Source: CAWEYO01 sp963813315 (GTDB taxonomy: Bacteria > Pseudomonadota > Alphaproteobacteria > Rhizobiales > Rhizobiaceae). Taken from it: DNA of 64,000 nt. Positions 24,761 through 33,080 of the stretch are shown here, one piece after another. A model generated the notes under the pieces. The model ran no database searches. It was not told where the DNA came from and was given only the letters and a program-made list of their open reading frames with translations. The stretch spans positions 62,001-126,000 of the forward strand of contig CAWEYO010000025.1 in assembly GCA_963813315.1 (NCBI GenBank), written 5' to 3'. The first letter of the stretch is position 1; each line of letters begins with the position of its first letter. The position numbers and the translations under genes were made by a program.

Positions 24761-25465
24761 TCAGACAACGCGGACCTCGAGATCGCCAATGCCATCCACG
24801 TGTCCCCTGAGAATATCACCGCGGTTGACGGCGCCAACACCGGCCGGTGTTCCCGACAGGATGACGTCTCCTGGCATCAGAGTGAAGAGGCCAGACAGAT
24901 AGCTGATCATTTCAGGCACCTTCCAGATCATCTGGTTGAGATCGCCAGTCTGTTTGCGAACGCCATTGACATCCAACCAGATCGCACCTTCGGCCGGATG
25001 GCCGATCGAACTTGCCGGAAGCAGCGGAGTACATGGCGCTGAAGCCTCGAAGGCCTTGCCGACCTCCCATGGGCGGCCCATGTCTTTGGCTTTTCCCTGT
25101 AGATCTCGCCTCGTCATGTCAAGACCGACACCATAACCGTAAACACAATCCAGCGCTTTCTCGACGGGAATATCGATGCCCCCGCTCTTGAGCGCCACGA
25201 TCATTTCGATCTCGTGGTGAACATCGTTCGAGGCGGGCGGATAGGGAAACGTGCCGCTGAAGTCGAGGTTGTCGGGATTCTTCTGGAAGAAAAAGGGCGG
25301 CTCCCGATTGGGATCGTGTCCCATCTCGACCGCATGGGCGGCGTAGTTTCGGCCGACGCAATAGACCCTGTGTACCGGAAACGATTTGTCGGAGCCCACC
25401 ACCGGGATGGCCGGGATCATGGTCGGTTCGATGACGTAGGTTGTGGCCGCGCCCTGCATGTTCAT
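24761..25465 (-). CDS. FAH-family hydrolase (fumarylpyruvate hydrolase-like)
   Basis: 234 residues from MNMQGAATTYVIEP, whose ATG overlaps the upstream permease stop (TAATG). The fumarylacetoacetase fold is clear: VYCVGRNYAAHAVEMGHDPN, PPFFFQKNPDNLD, HHEIEMIVALKSGG (metal-binding Glu-x-Glu), GVGLDMTRRDLQ (Asp ligand) and LSGTPAGVGAV near the end. It is closest in pattern to fumarylpyruvate hydrolases of gentisate-type pathways, which cut 3-acylpyruvates. Its place in a transporter operon followed by an acyl-CoA ligase remnant suggests catabolism of an imported organic acid. Substrate not proven. Confidence 0.85.
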   Translation of the reverse strand: MNMQGAATTYVIEPTMIPAIPVVGSDKSFPVHRVYCVGRNYAAHAVEMGHDPNREPPFFFQKNPDNLDFSGTFPYPPASNDVHHEIEMIVALKSGGIDIPVEKALDCVYGYGVGLDMTRRDLQGKAKDMGRPWEVGKAFEASAPCTPLLPASSIGHPAEGAIWLDVNGVRKQTGDLNQMIWKVPEMISYLSGLFTLMPGDVILSGTPAGVGAVNRGDILRGHVDGIGDLEVRVV

Positions 25466-26217
25466 TATCTTGCTCCTGCGTAATATTCGACTTTGGCTTC
25501 GGCCTGTTCGATCAATTCGGCGATCAACAGCGCGAAGGCGAAAAGGATGATGGTCAGCGCCCAGAATTCGGCCATGCGGAAGCTTCTTGAGAAGGTCTCG
25601 AAGAGCGCGCCATAGCCGACAATCGCCACAAGCAATTGGCCGATGACGACGCCTTTGACACCGCGAATGAGGCCTAGGCGGATGCCTGCGAGGATTTCGG
25701 GAAGTGCCGCCCACAGGATGATCTTGGCATAGAGCGCACGGCGAGACGCGCCGTAGGATCGCGCCATTTCGATAAGCGATAACGAGATGTGCCGGACGCC
25801 AGCACGCGTGTCGAGCACGATGATCCAGATCGCAAACAGGAACACCGCCGCAACGATCGTCTTTTCGCCGAATCCGAACAGGATCATCAGCACAGGAACG
25901 ATCGCGGAGAGCGGGGCGCTGGAAAAGATATTCACCCACATGCCGAGCAGGTCATCGGCGATCTTGAATCGACCCATGAGAATTCCGAGCGGGATGCCGA
26001 TCACGATCGACAAAGCCATGCCGATGGTGAAGGCGCGGAGCGTGCTAATGGTCGCACTTTGCCAGGACGGCGTCTGCACGAGACCGACGGCGGCGGCCAG
26101 CACCTCGCTGAACGGCGGCAGGAGGAAGATAAAATTCATACGGCCGACGATTTCCCAAACGACGCACCAGACAAGGAGTGATGCCATCATAGGCACGCGA
26201 TAGCCGAAAAGCGTCAT
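25465..26217 (-). CDS. ABC transporter permease (nitrate/sulfonate/taurine type), second permease
   Basis: 250 residues with about six membrane helices (for example SLLVWCVVWEIVGRMNFIFL and IVAAVFLFAIWIIVLDTRAG). The ATPase-contacting loop, EMARSYGASRRALYAKIILW followed by AALPEILAGIRLGLIRG, is the EAA motif of the SsuC/TauC group. It is the fourth gene of the operon, seven bases after the ATPase gene, and its stop overlaps the FAH hydrolase start. A second, distinct permease precedes the ATPase, so the transporter probably uses a heterodimeric membrane channel, unlike the usual SsuC homodimer. Confidence 0.9.
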   Translation of the reverse strand: MTLFGYRVPMMASLLVWCVVWEIVGRMNFIFLLPPFSEVLAAAVGLVQTPSWQSATISTLRAFTIGMALSIVIGIPLGILMGRFKIADDLLGMWVNIFSSAPLSAIVPVLMILFGFGEKTIVAAVFLFAIWIIVLDTRAGVRHISLSLIEMARSYGASRRALYAKIILWAALPEILAGIRLGLIRGVKGVVIGQLLVAIVGYGALFETFSRSFRMAEFWALTIILFAFALLIAELIEQAEAKVEYYAGAR

Positions 26218-26223
26218 TGCCGA

Positions 26224-27027
26224 TCACTCCACATACTGCTTCAGCGCTTGCCATATCTCGTCGACAGTATCGAGATAGTGCTTGTCGCGGTGGATGCGCT
26301 CCGGATCACCCGAGCGGTCGATGTCCGGTTCGATGATCTGGGAAACCCTGCCAGGTCTTGGCGACAACAGAACAATACGATCGGAAATGTAGACCGCCTC
26401 CTCGATGGAGTGCGTGACGAAAATGAAGGTCTTGTTCTGATTGGTGCGCAACCGGATCAGGTCCTCCTGAAATTTCCGCCGGTTTTGCTCGTCAACCGCC
26501 GAGAATGGTTCGTCCAGGAGGAGCACGTCCGCGTCCACAGACAGCGCCCGCGCCAATCCGACACGCTGACGCATGCCGCCTGAAAGCTCGTGAGGATATT
26601 TGTCCTCGAAACCCGAAAGACCGACTTCCGCAATGAAATGACGGGCGATGTCCTCGCGTTCAGTCTTGTTGGTTCCGCGTAATTCGAGCCCAAAGGCAAC
26701 GTTCCGCATCACGGTCGCCCAAGGCATCAGCGCGAAATCCTGGAACACGAATGCGCGTTCGGGTCCCGGCGCGACCACGAATTTTCCATTGACAGCGACG
26801 GTGCCGGCATCGGCTTCTATCAATCCGGCGATGATCTTCAGCAGCGTCGTCTTTCCGCAACCGCTGGGCCCCAGAAGGCTCGTCAGCTTGCCCTTCGGAA
26901 AGTCGAGATCGATGCCACGCAATGCTTCGACATTGGTGTAGCTCTTTGAAATTCCGCGCACCTCTACGATTGAATCCACTGGCGTGGGAACTGGTGACGG
27001 CCCATTTCGCAATACGGCGGCGCGCAT
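26224..27027 (-). CDS. ABC transporter ATP-binding protein (SsuB/TauB type)
   Basis: 267 residues from MRAAVLRNGP; GAGGAG lies upstream and the ATG follows the preceding permease stop as TGAGATG (the open frame reaches 27069). Walker A is LLGPSGCGKTTLLK, the Q-loop FVFQDFALMPW, the signature LSGGMRQRVGLARAL, Walker B VLLLDEPFSAVD and the switch His is in FVTHSIEEAV. It energises uptake through the two flanking permeases. The SBP-permease-ATPase-permease order on one strand with overlaps or near overlaps shows a single operon under the divergent GntR regulator. Confidence 0.94.
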   Translation of the reverse strand: MRAAVLRNGPSPVPTPVDSIVEVRGISKSYTNVEALRGIDLDFPKGKLTSLLGPSGCGKTTLLKIIAGLIEADAGTVAVNGKFVVAPGPERAFVFQDFALMPWATVMRNVAFGLELRGTNKTEREDIARHFIAEVGLSGFEDKYPHELSGGMRQRVGLARALSVDADVLLLDEPFSAVDEQNRRKFQEDLIRLRTNQNKTFIFVTHSIEEAVYISDRIVLLSPRPGRVSQIIEPDIDRSGDPERIHRDKHYLDTVDEIWQALKQYVE

Positions 27028-27028
27028 C

Positions 27029-27856
27029 TCAGGCTCCTCTTTTCTCAGGCCTGAAAACACGAACCTCAACCCACTGGAGAAAAACCAGCGTCAGGGTCGA
27101 AAGGGCGATAATCGAGGCTATTGTTGCATACATCTCGGCGTAGTCGGCGCGCGAGCGGTGAAACGTGATGAGATCGCCGATACCGGTCGGGGTGATCAGC
27201 AGTTCAGCAAGTACGACGCCGACGAAGCCTGCCGCAACACCGAGGCGCAAACCTGCAAAAATGACCGGGCTGGCGTCCGGAAGAATGATCTTGGCAACCG
27301 TCTGCCAACGTGTGCCGAGAAATGACCGACACATGACGAGCAGCGATTCATTGACGTTGCGCACTGCCTTGTAGGTGTTGAGCACGATAACCGGCAGAGC
27401 CAGGATCATCACCGCGAGCGTCTTGGCTGTCATGCCAATGCCATACATGAACGTGACCATCGGGATGAAGGCGGCGACGGGTGCCGCCTGAAGCACGATG
27501 AACATCGGGATCAGCAACCATTCCCCGGTGCGCCACAAACCGCAAAGCGTTCCAAGACCGACGCCGAGAAAAGTCGAGAGCAAAACCCCGAGCAACAGCG
27601 GCTGCAGGGTCGAAAGGTAGGCACTTGGCAAACTTCCGTCCCCTATCATTCCGAAGAATGCGACCATGGTTTCGGAAAAGGTCGGGAAAGCGAAACTCAC
27701 CGGAACGCGCCCGGCTATCTCCCAGACCGTCGCGAAAAGGACGATCGACACGATGCGGAGCAGAACTGGCCGGTCCCAAGCTCCCGCAGTCCCGCTGCGT
27801 CCGGAAATGGGAGCGTAGCCAACGGCCTCGCTCTCAGTTCTGATACCTGTGACCAT
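27029..27856 (-). CDS. ABC transporter permease (nitrate/sulfonate/taurine type), first permease
   Basis: 275 residues from MVTGIRTESE (a GTG three bases upstream is also possible). About six membrane helices, including IVSIVLFATVWEIAGRV and TLAVMILALPVIVLNTYKAV. The EAA loop is CRSFLGTRWQTVAKIILPDA followed by SPVIFAGLRLGVAAG. It sits nine bases after the solute-binding protein gene and is followed by the ATPase. It shares only the general family pattern with the second permease at 25465-26217, so the two look like partners, not recent duplicates. Confidence 0.9.
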   Translation of the reverse strand: MVTGIRTESEAVGYAPISGRSGTAGAWDRPVLLRIVSIVLFATVWEIAGRVPVSFAFPTFSETMVAFFGMIGDGSLPSAYLSTLQPLLLGVLLSTFLGVGLGTLCGLWRTGEWLLIPMFIVLQAAPVAAFIPMVTFMYGIGMTAKTLAVMILALPVIVLNTYKAVRNVNESLLVMCRSFLGTRWQTVAKIILPDASPVIFAGLRLGVAAGFVGVVLAELLITPTGIGDLITFHRSRADYAEMYATIASIIALSTLTLVFLQWVEVRVFRPEKRGA

Positions 27857-27865
27857 CACGATCGC

Positions 27866-28861
27866 CTATTTCTTGCCAAGCTTGGCGATGGCACGATCGA
27901 CCGCGCTGAGGTCCCAGAAGTCTTCGACCTTGAGGGTCGCGGGTTCGCCTTCGATCTGGCCGGCTGTGCTGAAGAACTCGAAGTCGGCCGCGACCGCCTC
28001 GGCTCCGCCGCCGTTCAGCGCCAGGCTGCCAGCTTCCGCTGTCTCCTTGTAGTATGCCGCAATTTCGGCGTCGGCGTCCGAACCAAGATCCGGCAGCAAC
28101 TTGTACTTGTTGCGCAACTCCACCGCGACGGCAGGGTTTTCGGTAATCTCACGACCGGTTTTCATCAATTCCTCGACCAGAATATCGACGTCCGCCGTGT
28201 TGTTCTTGAGGTATTCGGCCGTTGCGAACACCGTTTCATCCGATGCGCTGACATTTTCCACGGGGAGCACGACAAACTTGCCAGGTGCTTCCGTTTCGAG
28301 CGCCCGTCGGTTGGCGGCATCAACGATCGACGCCTTCAGCGTTCCCTGTATCAGCGCGTTGCGCCGGACTTCCGAGCCGGGGACATAGCTGACGGTGCCG
28401 TACTTGATGCCGTTGTTCTTGGCCATCAGCATCATGACCGCCTCGGTGCCGGAACCGCGCCCCTGGACGGCGATGTCCTGTCCGTCGAGGTCTTTCCAGG
28501 TCTTGTAGAATTCGCCGTTGACGACAGGGAAGAAACGCTGTGTTGAAATCTGCGCGAACATGCGCATCGGCACGCCGACTTTTTGGATCAGCGTATAGGG
28601 CGCGCCGATGCCGACATCGGCCTGGCCGCCGACGATCGCCTGAGTCGCCAGATCCTCGTCATTGAGAATGATAAGTTCGACGTTCACGCCGCGCTCTTTG
28701 GCGCGCTCGATCGCGGCCAGCGTCTGGACGGATTCGATGCCGGGCAAATCGCCGAAAGCGATCCGCATGTCGCCGGCATTTGCGGCGCCAAGCGGCATCG
28801 CGCTTCCCGTGACAGCGGCAAACGCAGCGGCAAGAATGGTTCGTCTGGATAGGATTGTCAT
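27866..28861 (-). CDS. ABC transporter substrate-binding protein, NMT1/SsuA-like
   Basis: 331 residues with a signal peptide starting MTILSRRTILAAAFAAV; the RR pair is twin-arginine-like, so export could use Sec or Tat. The mature protein follows the NMT1/SsuA layout: MRIAFGDLPGIESVQTLAAI, IVGGQADVGIGAPYTLIQKV, DLDGQDIAVQGRGSGTEAVM and a C-terminal helix. Ligands in this family range from sulfonates to pyrimidines and aromatic acids. The linked FAH hydrolase and acyl-CoA ligase remnant favour an organic acid here, but that is inference. GGAGG stands eight bases upstream of the ATG. It is the first gene of the operon. Confidence 0.9.
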   Translation of the reverse strand: MTILSRRTILAAAFAAVTGSAMPLGAANAGDMRIAFGDLPGIESVQTLAAIERAKERGVNVELIILNDEDLATQAIVGGQADVGIGAPYTLIQKVGVPMRMFAQISTQRFFPVVNGEFYKTWKDLDGQDIAVQGRGSGTEAVMMLMAKNNGIKYGTVSYVPGSEVRRNALIQGTLKASIVDAANRRALETEAPGKFVVLPVENVSASDETVFATAEYLKNNTADVDILVEELMKTGREITENPAVAVELRNKYKLLPDLGSDADAEIAAYYKETAEAGSLALNGGGAEAVAADFEFFSTAGQIEGEPATLKVEDFWDLSAVDRAIAKLGKK

Positions 28862-28883
28862 TATTGTTTCCTCCCATTTCTTG

Positions 28884-28905
28884 TAACCAATAATCTGATT
28901 GGTTA
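28884..28905. promoter_or_regulatory. Putative GntR operator palindrome
   Basis: A perfect 8-base inverted repeat with a 6-base spacer: TAACCAAT (28884-28891), AATCTG, ATTGGTTA (28898-28905). It lies 23 bases upstream of the substrate-binding protein start and faces the divergent GntR-family gene. Two half-site look-alikes follow, ATTGGTCA at 28919-28926 and ATTGGTTA at 29030-29037, the latter just before the regulator's ATG. The TTGGT/ACCAA core fits operators known for FadR-subfamily GntR proteins. Confidence 0.6.
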
Positions 28906-29042
28906 GCGATCGTGGCTAGATTGGTCAAGCGAAAATAGCCCTTCTTGTGGGGATCTTCGCTGCAATACCAGACAGTTGACTGGGACATACAATCGTTTTA
29001 ACACCAGCATCGGGAATCAATTTACGCAGATTGGTTAAGCTG

Positions 29043-29735
29043 ATGGACGATGCAGGAAACGGTGGCCACGCTGCATTGGTGCAGCTTCAGGCCTATCTCT
29101 CGCAAATGGACCTCAGCGGCGAAAGCCGGTTGCCGGCGGAGCGTGAGCTTTGTGAAAGTCTGGGTGTGTCGCGCGGCGATCTGCGCAAGGCCCTGGCCGT
29201 ACTCGAGAAGGACGGCCGCATCTGGCGTCGCGTTGGCAAGGGCACGTTTGTGGGCAGCGGTCCGATTGAGGAGACTATTGGAATTTCCGAGATCGCGGGG
29301 CGGACAAGTCCCGCCGACGTTATGCGCGCTCGCCTGATCATAGAGCCGGAGATTGCGCGCGAAGCAGCGCTGCACGCCACGCTTTCGGATATCACAACGA
29401 TGCGGCAATCATTGGTGCTGACCAGGGAAGCGGCTAGCTGGCGCCAGTATGAGAATGTCGACAATCTACTGCATAGGCAGATTGCACAGGCAAGCTGCAA
29501 CAATGTGCTCTTGGGCCTGTTCGATGTGCTGAACGCCGTTCGCCGGACGGTTGTCTGGGGCCGGCTCCGTTCAGAAAGCGCGCGCCCTCCCGCCGATCAT
29601 CACAGCTTCGCCGACCATGAACGGATTGTGGAAGCCATCGCCGAGCGCGATCTCGGCGGCGCTGCGACAGCGATGCGCCTGCACCTGCAGGAGGTCGAGC
29701 GTCGCCTGATACCGATCCGCGAGGCTGCCGAATAG
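29043..29735 (+). CDS. GntR-family transcriptional regulator, FCD (FadR) subfamily
   Basis: 230 residues from ATG 29043; a TTG at 29031 would add four residues but overlaps a probable operator half-site. The winged helix is in residues about 20-75: GESRLPAERELCESLGVSRG then DLRKALAVLEKDGRIWRRVG, GTFVG. The C-terminal FCD ligand-binding domain has RARLIIEPEIAREAALHA, DNLLHRQIAQASCNN (a metal-ligand His region) and DHERIVEAIAERDLGGAATA. It is divergent from the ABC transporter/FAH operon with operator-like palindromes between them, so it most likely represses that operon until an organic acid ligand binds. Confidence 0.9.
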   Translation: MDDAGNGGHAALVQLQAYLSQMDLSGESRLPAERELCESLGVSRGDLRKALAVLEKDGRIWRRVGKGTFVGSGPIEETIGISEIAGRTSPADVMRARLIIEPEIAREAALHATLSDITTMRQSLVLTREAASWRQYENVDNLLHRQIAQASCNNVLLGLFDVLNAVRRTVVWGRLRSESARPPADHHSFADHERIVEAIAERDLGGAATAMRLHLQEVERRLIPIREAAE

Positions 29736-30217
29736 CCCGGCTTTCGGGCTGGAGCGAATGACTGCACTTCATTCGATCCGGACCTTGCGTTAACCGATTT
29801 CCGTAGCGGGCACGAGTTCTGCGCCTTCTTGGCTCGACCTGAGTCCTTCTAACCCGTGCTTCGGTGATTGAGACCTTTATGGTAGTGACCTGCCTGAACT
29901 TCACTCAGTGGCGGTCGTGGCCTTGGCCGCCAAGTTACCTCCACTCCCAATATGGTCGACGCAAGGATGGTGGGTCACTATTGTCTCAACTCGGTCCGGC
30001 AAAGGACAAGAGTGGAGCAAGAAAGGTCGCTACGATGGTCAACGCGCACTACTCGGGCGTGATCGAGGACTAACTTCAATGACCCAGTGGGGCCGCAATG
30101 CCAAGCTCCCATCTAAGCCCGGGTTTGCGGATAGGGGTCGCGCCTTACGTTTGGGGAGCGGCCACTCTCCTCGGGCTTTGTCGGTGTTCCGCTCCATATA
30201 GGAAAAGGAGAGCATCC
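29736..30217. other. Intergenic stretch, nothing recognised
   Basis: 482 bases. It opens with a short hairpin, AGCCCG/CGGGCT (29734-29750), overlapping the end of the GntR gene but without a T-run. The rest has no frame with family similarity. AAAGGAG at 30204-30210 is the ribosome site of the next gene. Confidence 0.4.
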
Positions 30218-30964
30218 ATGACCCTGCCAAACATTGTTTCGCGTGAGAAATGGCTCGTCGCGCGCAAGGCGCTTCTCGCGAAGGAAAAGGAAATGACCCG
30301 GGCGCGCGACGCGCTCAATGTCGAGCGCCGCATGCTGCCGATGGTCCGGATCGAGAAAGACTATGTCTTCGAGGGCCCGGATAGCAAAGCCAGCCTCCTC
30401 GACCTTTTCGAGGGGCGCCGCCAATTGATCCTAGGCCATTTCATGTTCGATCCGCGTTGGGAGAATGGCTGCCCGAGTTGTTCCGCCGGCGCTGATGAAG
30501 TATCCGACGGTTTGCTTCGGCACCTTCACATCCGCGACACCACCTACGCTGCGGTTTCGCGCGCGCCGATCGCCAAGATCGAGGCATACAAGGCAAAGAA
30601 AGGCTGGACCTTCCCCTGGTATTCCTCGTTCGGCAGCGACTTCAACTACGACTTTCATGTCACGATCGATGAGAACCGCATGCCGGCGGAGTATAATTAC
30701 CGCAGCAAAGAGGAACACGAGAAGGCAGGCACTGGTTACTATTTCGAGGGTGAGCAGCCCATCGAAGAGCCCGGCACTAGCCTCTTCCTGCGTGACGGCG
30801 ACCACGTCTTTCACACCTATTCGACATTCGGGCGCGGCGCGGAGATGTTCGGCGGGTCCTACTACTGGCTCGACCTCACCGCGCTCGGACGGCAGGAGGA
30901 TTGGGAAGAGCCCAAAGGTCGAGCCGACAAGGAGCGTCCTGCAGCGCCCAACTTCGCAGCCTGA
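30218..30964 (+). CDS. DUF899 (thioredoxin-like fold) protein
   Basis: 248 residues from MTLPNIVSREKWLVARKALL, with AAGGAG upstream. The DUF899 pattern is complete: LLAKEKEMTRARDALNVERR, MVRIEKDYVFEGPDSKASLL then DLFEGRRQLILGHFMFDPRW, GCPSCSAGADEVSDG, FPWYSSFGSDFNYDFHVTID, and GGSYYWLDLTALGRQEDWEE at the end. The family has a thioredoxin-like fold with Cys in GCPSC but no established reaction. It stands alone on the plus strand. The family call is secure and its function unknown. Confidence 0.92.
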   Translation: MTLPNIVSREKWLVARKALLAKEKEMTRARDALNVERRMLPMVRIEKDYVFEGPDSKASLLDLFEGRRQLILGHFMFDPRWENGCPSCSAGADEVSDGLLRHLHIRDTTYAAVSRAPIAKIEAYKAKKGWTFPWYSSFGSDFNYDFHVTIDENRMPAEYNYRSKEEHEKAGTGYYFEGEQPIEEPGTSLFLRDGDHVFHTYSTFGRGAEMFGGSYYWLDLTALGRQEDWEEPKGRADKERPAAPNFAA

Positions 30965-31289
30965 AGCCTCTCCAGCCGGCTTGGACGATTATCCACAATA
31001 ATGCGCGGCAAGAAGTCAGCATGCCTGTAGCGGTTTCCAAAGGACTGTATGTCGCTTTTTTCAAATGGCCGAGGTCGCCGTGACGAGGAGGCTATTCGCC
31101 GAGACCTGCGACTGATCGCCGAACTGCGGCCGCCGCCTGATCCTGCGCCAGCATAAACAGGCCGGCGGCATGAGTTCCAGCGGAAACCATACGGCGAAAT
31201 TCGGGCTTGCCGATGCCAATCCCTGGCGTCAATCTTGCCCCGAAGAGCCGCTCATCCGGCGGATGTCGGTTGGAGCCGCGCCAAGCCGC
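30965..31289. other. Gene-poor stretch after the DUF899 gene
   Basis: No supported gene. A 35-codon open frame at 31049-31156 (MSLFSNGRGRRDEEAIRRDL...) has a weak AAGGA upstream and might be a remnant. Bases 31164-31189 (starting GGCGGCATGAGTTCCAG) recur with one mismatch at 32738-32763, on the far side of the sugar dehydrogenase. Confidence 0.35.
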
Positions 31290-31507
31290 ACAGGCTGCGA
31301 GGTATGGCCTTCCGGATCGATGACAAGGTCAAGCTCGTGCGTGAAGAAATGGCCGTTGCGATCGGCATGCCGATGTTGATGATCGTGGCCCGGGCGAGAT
31401 CCTCTTCGAGAATCGAAAAAGACCTAATGACGAGCCCGGCCTTTCAATGTGTGGAGCGCTTCGTCGATGAGCACCAAGGGTGGCTTGTGCAGGGCAAGTC
31501 GCGCAAA
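31290..31507 (-). pseudogene. ABC transporter ATPase (SbmA/YddA-type) C-terminal remnant
   Basis: Minus-strand fragments in order: FARLALHKPPLVLIDEALHT then LKGRARH and a stop (31507-31424), which matches the Walker B region of fused permease/ATPase proteins of the SbmA/YddA group; then, after a frame change, TIINIGMP and HFFTHELDLVIDPEGH (about 31355-31300), matching the extreme C-terminus of the same family. Everything upstream is missing. A dead fragment. Confidence 0.55.
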
Positions 31508-31609
31508 CGCGCTCGGAGCCGTTCGTTTGCGGGAGTTTTTGCGACCTTCCTGCTTGCGTGCCCCGGCATACCTACCTCGTTCGGACGAGATATTGCCCGC
31601 GCCGGCCTT

Positions 31610-32726
31610 GTGCTGGTTGTCGCGGGCGCCGCAGTTGCCGGCGCCGCCGCTGCCGAAAGCCGGGTTTTTGACACCAAGGCCGTCCGCGTTCAAGCGGACA
31701 TCATCACCACCGATCTGGAACATCCCTGGGGCCTCGATTTCCTGCCTGGCGGCGACGCCATCGTAAGTGAGCGTTCTGGGCGCCTGCGGGTCCTGTCGCA
31801 TGGTCGGCTTTCGCCGCCGGTGGAAGGCGTGCCGGAGGTCGCCGAAATCGGTCAGGGAGGAATGCTCGACGTCGCCGCCTCACCCGATTTTGCCAGTTCC
31901 AATCTGATTTTCTTCAGCTTTGCCGAGCCCGGGGACGGCGGCGCCGGCACAGCGATTGCCCGTGCGAGACTTGTCCGTGGCGCGGAAACCCCACGCCTGG
32001 AGGATCTGAAGATCGTCTTCTCGATGGCAATGAAGACGCGGGCCGGGCGGCATTTTGGCTCACGCCTCGTCTTTGCGCCGGACGGCACGCTTTTCTTCAC
32101 CATCGGCGATCGCGGCAAGGGTGCGCGCGCCCAGGACATGAAAGATCATGCTGGCACTGTTCTGCGCATCAATACGGACGGTTCTGTCCCGGCTGACAAT
32201 CCATCGCCCGACGGTTCGCGAAATCTGCCGGAAATCTGGTCCAAGGGTCATCGAAATCCGCAAGGCGCGGCCTTCGATCCACTTCTGAGCGGTCTCCTCA
32301 CGGCGGAACACGGGGACATGGGTGGCGATGAGATCAACAAGCCCGAAGCCGGCAAAAACTATGGCTGGCCCGTGATTTCATACGGTCTCCACTATTCAGG
32401 TGCGAAGATCGGCGTCGGTACCGCTGCGCCCGGTTACGAGCAACCACTCTACTACTGGGACCCGTCGATCGCACCGTCCGGGCTGGCGGTCTATCAGGGC
32501 AGGATGTTCCCGGAGTGGAACGGCGACCTCCTCGTCGGTGCGTTGAAGTTCAAGTTGTTGGCACGCCTCGATCGCGATCGCTCCGGCGCCATCACCGGCG
32601 AAGAACGCATGCTTCGAGGGCGAATTCGGCCGTATTCGCGACGTCAACGTCGCGCCGGACGGCTCGATCTGGCTGCTGACCGACGATGATCCCGGCTCGA
32701 TCGTACGGCTTTCTCGTGCAGACTAA
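31610..32726 (+). CDS. PQQ-dependent aldose sugar dehydrogenase (YliI-like), frameshifted near the 3' end
   Basis: The exported beta-propeller enzyme begins with a hydrophobic segment LVLVVAGAAVAGAAAAE (start codon uncertain; GTG 31610 is the nearest in frame). Typical blocks follow: LEHPWGLDFLPGGDAIVSER, GQGGMLDVAASPDF, GRHFGSRLVFAPDGTLFFTI then GDRG, EIWSKGHRNPQGAAFDP, EHGDMGGDEINKPEAGKNYG and YYWDPSIAPSGLAVYQG. One extra C near 32611 throws the last ~40 residues out of frame; removing it restores EGEFGRIRDVNVAPDGSIWL to LSRAD and a stop at 32726. The family oxidises aldoses in the periplasm with PQQ. Functional only if the indel is an artefact. Confidence 0.8.
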
Positions 32727-33080
32727 ACTAAAACCCGGGCGGCATGAGTTCCATCGGAAACCAAGGGAGAGGTGTTATCCCACAACGGGCGGCACCGTCC
32801 CGGTGGCACCTGCGGCCGGCGACGCCGGATCGCGGGCCTGAGCCGCGCCGCCGACCCCTGCGGCGGCGAGCGCGGCCAGAACCAATGCAAGGGCGGTGCC
32901 ACGGAGTTCGGCTCAATTGCTGTTGGTTGCGAACACTTTCATGGCAAATTCTTCCGAAGGGGTCACATTTTGCCTCAACGGCTGGAGTTCCTCAAGGAAC
33001 TGAACAAGCATCAAGGCTGCGTCAGATCAGGCGGCTTAAGGGTTCAATTGAAAGGGCCGCCACCATTGAATTGTTGGGCA
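32727..33080. other. Intergenic stretch between sugar dehydrogenase and FbpC-like gene
   Basis: 354 bases. It holds the second copy of a 26-base repeat (32738-32763). On the minus strand about 32910-32785 one frame reads like a signal peptide plus Ala/Pro-rich tail (ALALVLAALAAAGVGGAAQA) but lacks a start codon below an in-frame stop, so I do not call it a gene. Confidence 0.4.

Noticed and set aside
29734..29750. Hairpin AGCCCG/CGGGCT as a Rho-independent terminator of the GntR gene
   Set aside because: Short stem with no following T-run; it also overlaps the stop codon. Not strong enough to annotate.
32785..32912. Minus-strand signal-peptide-like Ala/Pro-rich frame
   Set aside because: An in-frame stop lies just upstream and no start codon is available, so no protein can be proposed.
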